A DNA stretch of 33,876 nt from Peptococcaceae bacterium (lineage in GTDB: Bacteria; Bacillota; Desulfotomaculia; Desulfotomaculales; Desulfocucumaceae), in the NCBI GenBank assembly GCA_023512435.1, contig JAILZP010000031.1:1-33876 (forward strand), in the 5' to 3' direction. Positions 30,150 through 33,876 of the stretch are shown here, piece by piece (within the stretch, counting starts at the first letter, position 1; every line of letters starts with the position of its first letter). Position numbers and translations under genes: made by a program. The notes beneath the pieces were generated by a model. It had not been told where the DNA came from. It saw only the letters and a program-made list of their open reading frames with translations, and ran no database searches.

Positions 30150-30671
30150 GCTTATCTTTTCCACCTGGGAATACTCCAGTTCCACCGGAGTATCCCTGCC
30201 GAACATGGATATCTTGACCTTTATCTTGCCCTTGTCCGGGTATACCTCCTCGATTACGCCGTCGAAATTCTCAAAGGGCCCGCTTCTGACCCTGATATGT
30301 TCATTAACCTCAAATTCCATCCGCACCCGGGGCTCGTCAACCCCCATGGACCTCATTATCTGTTTGGTCTCTTCCTCGGTAAGAGGTATGGGTTTCGATC
30401 CGCTTCCCACAAAACCGGTAACTCCGGGGGTATTGCGCACCACGTACCACGAATCGTCGGTCATGATCATCTCAACCAGAACATAGCCCGGAAAGACTTT
30501 TCTCTTGGTGACCTTCCGCTTCCCGTCCTTTATCTCTATCTCGTCTTCCATGGGCACAAGGATGCGAAATATCTTCTCCTCCATGTTCATGGACTCAATT
30601 CTCTTCTCAAGATTGGCCTTGACTTTGTTTTCGTAACCTGAATAGGTATGGATGACATACCACTGCTTCAT
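30147..30671 (-). CDS. nusG: Transcription termination/antitermination factor NusG
   Basis: Elongation factor linking RNA polymerase with ribosomes (174 aa). The NGN domain is KQWYVIHTYSGYENKVKANLEKR through PGYVLVEMIMTDDSWYVVRNTPGVTGFVG. The C-terminal KOW domain is EHIRVRSGPFENFDGVIEEVYPDKGKIKVKISMFGR. ATG at 30671; the only SD (GGGAGGTGA) is 21 bases away with a GC hairpin between. The stop lies in a heptamer array. Thirty-four bases after secE. Confidence 0.97.
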   Translation of the reverse strand: MKQWYVIHTYSGYENKVKANLEKRIESMNMEEKIFRILVPMEDEIEIKDGKRKVTKRKVFPGYVLVEMIMTDDSWYVVRNTPGVTGFVGSGSKPIPLTEEETKQIMRSMGVDEPRVRMEFEVNEHIRVRSGPFENFDGVIEEVYPDKGKIKVKISMFGRDTPVELEYSQVEKIS

Positions 30672-30701
30672 ACAAGGGGCCGGCCGGGCCCCTCACCTCC
30701 C
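30672..30701 (-). promoter_or_regulatory. nusG ribosome binding site with hairpin spacer
   Basis: SD GGGAGGTGA (30701-30693) is separated from the ATG at 30671 by 21 bases, too far for normal initiation. GGGGCC and GGCCCC (30692-30676) can form a six-pair all-GC hairpin with loop CGGCC. Folding it leaves TTGT, four bases, between stem and ATG, bringing the SD to a workable distance. Confidence 0.6.
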
Positions 30702-30705
30702 GGTC

Positions 30706-31047
30706 CTATCGGATAAGCAACTGTATGACCCTGCTCATCAGCGAATCAAAAATCCAGATTAATACACCGACAATGATCACGGCCACCACCACCACCGATG
30801 TGTAAATAACGACTTCACGGCGGGTGGGCCAGTGAACCTTTTTAAGTTCGCTGTAAACCCCGCGAAAATAAGACTTTGCCCTTTCCAAACGGCCGGCCGT
30901 TTCTTTTTTGACCTGCACCGCCTTTTTATTATCAGCCTTCGGCACAGGCTTCCTTCCCGCTTCCTTTTTCTTGACGGCTGTTTCACCCCGGGCGGCAGGC
31001 AGCTTTCTGCCGTTTTCATCCTTGTCCGTTTTCTTGATCAAGGCCAT
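30706..31047 (-). CDS. secE: Preprotein translocase subunit SecE
   Basis: Clamp subunit of the SecYEG channel (113 aa). The conserved part is at the C-terminus: SYFRGVYSELKKVHWPTRREVVIYTSVVVVAVIIVGVLIWIFDSLM, with one membrane segment. The first 50 or so residues are a lysine-rich hydrophilic extension, making this longer than the 60-65 aa minimal SecE. ATG start with AAGGATG about 12 bases upstream. It lies between rpmG and nusG. Confidence 0.95.
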   Translation of the reverse strand: MALIKKTDKDENGRKLPAARGETAVKKKEAGRKPVPKADNKKAVQVKKETAGRLERAKSYFRGVYSELKKVHWPTRREVVIYTSVVVVAVIIVGVLIWIFDSLMSRVIQLLIR

Positions 31048-31100
31048 ATGTTCGCCACATCCTTAAACTCCGGAAAATATTATGCCTCAGAAGCTGCAGA

Positions 31101-31142
31101 TAAAAAACACCCGTCCAAGGCAGGCTTTCCGATGCCTGACGG
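31101..31142 (-). terminator. Terminator-like hairpin between rpmG and secE
   Basis: CCGTC plus AGGCA pairs with TGCCT and, after a two-base bulge, GACGG: ten pairs with a ten-base loop. GTGTTTTTTAT follows. It lies 24 bases after the rpmG stop. Since no strong promoter is evident before secE, it may attenuate rather than end transcription. Confidence 0.7.
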
Positions 31143-31165
31143 CGTGCAACCTGGTGCCAGTCCTC

Positions 31166-31315
31166 CTAGCGGGTCTCCTTATGGACGGTGTGGGTTTGGC
31201 AAAACCTGCAGTATTTTTTCATCTCAAGCCGGCCGGAATCATTTTTTTTGTTTTTGGTTGTTGTATAGTTACGGCGCTTGCATTCCGTGCAGGCCATGGT
31301 TACACCTACGCGCAC
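31166..31315 (-). CDS. rpmG: 50S ribosomal protein L33, zinc-binding form
   Basis: Small large-subunit protein (49 aa), [49 protein letters not shown]. Two CxxC pairs (C9-C12 and C36-C39) form the zinc site of the C+ type. Start is GTG at 31315-31313 with a strong SD, AGGAGGTGG, just upstream. First gene after the promoter at 31376-31404, in the conserved rpmG-secE-nusG order. Confidence 0.96.
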   Translation of the reverse strand: MRVGVTMACTECKRRNYTTTKNKKNDSGRLEMKKYCRFCQTHTVHKETR

Positions 31316-31375
31316 GGCAATCCACCTCCTAAAGAAAAAAAACCTGAAAGGCCCTATTTGCAGATAACCTTAAAC

Positions 31376-31404
31376 AATTTATCATAATTAGTTTGGCCTG
31401 TCAA
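31376..31404 (-). promoter_or_regulatory. Sigma-A type promoter of rpmG-secE-nusG
   Basis: Perfect -35 TTGACA (31404-31399) and TAAATT (31381-31376) at 17 bases spacing on the minus strand. It follows the tuf2 terminator and precedes rpmG by about 60 bases of leader. Confidence 0.75.
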
Positions 31405-31493
31405 TAGTTGTCTTAAAGCAGTGATGCCAACGGTTTTCCTTTAGTTTCTATTCTGCCTCCCCGGGTGATCTGTTATACCATTTTTTCCCTGAA

Positions 31494-31536
31494 ACATAAA
31501 AACAAAACTGACCAGGAGAGACGAAACCACCTGGCC
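31494..31536 (-). terminator. Intrinsic terminator of tuf copy 2
   Basis: GGCCAGG pairs with CCTGGTC (one G-U) around a 13-base loop and is followed by AGTTTTGTTTTTATG. It lies about 130 bases after the tuf2 stop, beyond the heptamer arrays, and isolates tuf2 from rpmG. Confidence 0.75.
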
Positions 31537-31544
31537 ATTTATAG

Positions 31545-31660
31545 GGAATCAGGCATCGGGAGTCGGGAATTGGGTGGTTGCTTGCCCGTATAAAACCTGT
31601 TTCTTAATTCCCAATTCCCAGTTCCTGGTTCCCAATTCCTAATTCCCAATTCCCAATTCC
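31545..31660. repeat. Inverted heptamer arrays, GGAATTG family
   Basis: The left arm (31545-31572) reads GGAATCA, GGCATCG, GGAGTCG, GGAATTG. The right arm (31605-31660) has eight units, reverse complements of GGAATTG/GGAATTA with GGAACCA and GGAACTG variants. The spacer is 32 bases. It is the longest array in the window. Confidence 0.88.
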
Positions 31661-31665
31661 TGCTT

Positions 31666-32868
<1,203 letters not shown>

Positions 32869-32886
32869 AAATTATTCCTCCTTTTG

Positions 32887-32928
32887 CTTCTGGAAAAGAA
32901 CCGGTGCTTATCTAAGTTTTTCCAAAAG
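32887..32928 (-). promoter_or_regulatory. 11-bp stem in the tuf2 leader, next to the SD
   Basis: CTTTTGGAAAA (32928-32918) pairs with TTTTCCAGAAG (32897-32887), eleven pairs with one G-U, 20-base loop. The 3' arm ends a few bases before the tuf2 SD (AGGAGG). The stem could affect initiation at the TTG start. Nothing equivalent precedes tuf copy 1. Confidence 0.5.
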
Positions 32929-32978
32929 CCTCGTATTTATACAACCGTTGAAATTCCAGTAGTAAATTCTCTGCAAAG

Positions 32979-33004
32979 AAAAAAAATCCTCCCCTCCGGG
33001 GGAG
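32979..33004 (-). terminator. Intrinsic terminator-like hairpin upstream of tuf2
   Basis: CTCCCC pairs with GGGGAG around a CGGA tetraloop, then GATTTTTTTTC. It lies about 110 bases before tuf2 and about 85 after the terminator of the response-regulator gene. It may be a second terminator of that gene or an attenuator of tuf2. Confidence 0.65.
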
Positions 33005-33084
33005 AAAAATACATGGCTGTTTGTATTAAATTGAACTGAATGGCCGTCCTTAAAACGACCCGGCGCAAACTTTCCCGCAAAATA

Positions 33085-33112
33085 ATATAGGGGTCCCGGC
33101 GGGGACCCCTAT
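33085..33112 (-). terminator. Terminator of the LytTR response regulator
   Basis: ATAGGGGTCCC and GGGACCCCTAT form a perfect 11-bp stem with a four-base loop, followed on the minus strand by ATTATTTT. The stem overlaps the stop codon of the response-regulator gene. The symmetrical arms could act in either direction. Confidence 0.75.
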
Positions 33113-33876
33113 AGACATGATTTAACGCCTTTGGTCATTTCCTCCAATTCCTTCAGCTTGTCCCAGGTCATTAGCGGCCTCTGACTGGTATTGGCCATGA
33201 CCACCTGGTAGGTGCTTTTGCCGCAGGGAACCAGTTCCCTGACCATGCGCAGGTTGATGAGGAACCCCTTGTGCGACCTGAAAAACATTTCGTCCCTGAG
33301 TTGTTCCTCCAGCGTCCCCAGCGTCTCGTCCGTAAATACCTTGCCCCCGGCGTAATGAACCACGGTCCTGCGTTCTTCCTTGGTGAAAAAGATGATATCC
33401 TTCAGGTCCAGCAACAGGATCTTTTCGGCGTCCCTGAACAATCTGGCCCCCTGGATGGAACCCCTTTTTTTCGCAGGAATATCGGTCCTGACCGGTTCCG
33501 CCGCCCTGCGGGATTCGATATCCACAATCCGCCTGACGGTCTGGACTATCCGGTCCACCCTGAAGGGCTTCACCAGGTAGTCGAAGGCGTAAACTTCAAA
33601 GGCCCTGTCTCTGTATTCAGAGAAACCCGTGCAGAAGATGATGTACGTCCAGGGATCGATGTCAAAGATCTCTTGAGCCAGGGAAAGGCCGTTCTTTCCC
33701 GGCAAGTCGATGTCGATGATCACCACCCGGGGGCGCAGGTCCTCGAACAATTCAAGCGCCGTGACGCCGTTGTCCGCCTCCCCCACGACATCAGTACCCC
33801 GCACATCCCTGACGGCGTTTTTGATCACCTGCCGCATAGCGGGATCGTCTTCGGCTATCAGTACCGTCAAATTCAT
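33109..33876 (-). CDS. LytTR-family two-component response regulator
   Basis: Predicted transcription regulator (255 aa). Residues 1-120 form a receiver domain: acidic pocket E9-D10-D11, phosphoacceptor probably D55 in VVIIDIDLPGKNG, T83, and K103 in FDYLVKPF. Residues about 150-250 are a LytTR DNA-binding domain, with the signature FFRSHKGFLINLRMV. The ATG coincides with the window edge; a start further upstream cannot be excluded, though MNLTVLIAEDDPAMR is a normal N-terminus. Target genes and partner kinase are not visible. Confidence 0.9.
   Translation of the reverse strand: MNLTVLIAEDDPAMRQVIKNAVRDVRGTDVVGEADNGVTALELFEDLRPRVVIIDIDLPGKNGLSLAQEIFDIDPWTYIIFCTGFSEYRDRAFEVYAFDYLVKPFRVDRIVQTVRRIVDIESRRAAEPVRTDIPAKKRGSIQGARLFRDAEKILLLDLKDIIFFTKEERRTVVHYAGGKVFTDETLGTLEEQLRDEMFFRSHKGFLINLRMVRELVPCGKSTYQVVMANTSQRPLMTWDKLKELEEMTKGVKSCL

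Larger units (their letters stand above)
31316..31665 (-). other. 350-base tuf2-rpmG intergenic region
   Basis: There is no gene here. After the tuf2 stop come an eight-unit heptamer array, a 32-base spacer, the inverted four-unit arm, an intrinsic terminator (31494-31536), about 90 bases without recognised elements, the rpmG promoter (31376-31404) and the rpmG SD. No tRNA was found. Confidence 0.7.

Noticed and set aside
31048..31165. tRNA-Trp gene between rpmG and secE, as in some Firmicutes
   Set aside because: No acceptor stem, anticodon arm or T-loop can be found; the gap contains a terminator-like hairpin.
31545..31660. Heptamer element as an insertion sequence remnant
   Set aside because: No transposase fragment, no target-site duplication and no fixed terminal sequence shared between loci.
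32929..32978. Promoter directly before tuf2 (TATAAA with TTACTA 18 bases upstream)
   Set aside because: The -35 match is poor, so I do not call it; a tuf2 promoter remains unlocated.

Overview
The window is one long, co-oriented information-processing cluster, the fused rpoBC, str, S10, spc and alpha operons, read entirely from the minus strand (from 33876 down to 1). It suggests a GC-rich low-oxygen Firmicute of the Clostridia, most like the Peptococcaceae (Pelotomaculum/Desulfotomaculum type). That placement is inferred from gene order (tuf-rpmG-secE-nusG-rplKAJL-rpoBC-L7Ae-rpsL-rpsG-fusA-tuf-rpsJ), Shine-Dalgarno sites close to GGAGG, frequent GTG and TTG starts, the short zinc-type S14, and a small KOW protein between map and infA. 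No sequence search was run.

Layout in transcription order: a LytTR-family response regulator (33876-33109) with its own terminator; tuf copy 2 (TTG start) with a terminator; a sigma-A type promoter, rpmG, a terminator-like hairpin, secE, nusG; rplK, rplA, an L10 leader with attenuator, rplJ, rplL; a 321-base gap with two overlapping promoters and a second attenuator-like hairpin; rpoB, rpoC, a hairpin terminator; a strong promoter for L7Ae-like rplGB, rpsL, rpsG, fusA, tuf copy 1; then without an obvious break rpsJ, rplC, rplD, rplW, rplB, rpsS, rplV, rpsC, rplP, rpmC, rpsQ, rplN, rplX, rplE, rpsN, rpsH, rplF, rplR, rpsE, rpmD, rplO, secY, map, the KOW gene, infA, rpmJ, rpsM, rpsK, rpsD, rpoA and the 5' part of rplQ at the window edge. 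adk, usual between secY and map, is absent.

The genes are conventional; the unusual material lies between them. Nine intergenic gaps carry degenerate tandem repeats with a strict 7-base period. In six of them two arrays of related heptamers face each other as inverted arms around a unique spacer; three gaps hold a single array. Four arrays run into the upstream gene and include its stop codon (nusG, rplK, tuf1, rplV). Two other gaps (rplR-rpsE and rpsN-rpsH) hold a different REP-like element bounded by GGGGACA and GTGTCCCC-like ends. So 11 of the gaps in an otherwise compact operon have been colonised by short repeats while the coding sequence stayed intact.

Other points of interest are two tuf genes identical in my reading from codon 2 to codon 397 but with different start codons, a four-cysteine insert in EF-Tu, a nested hairpin before rplC, and a GC hairpin lying exactly between the SD and start codon of nusG.
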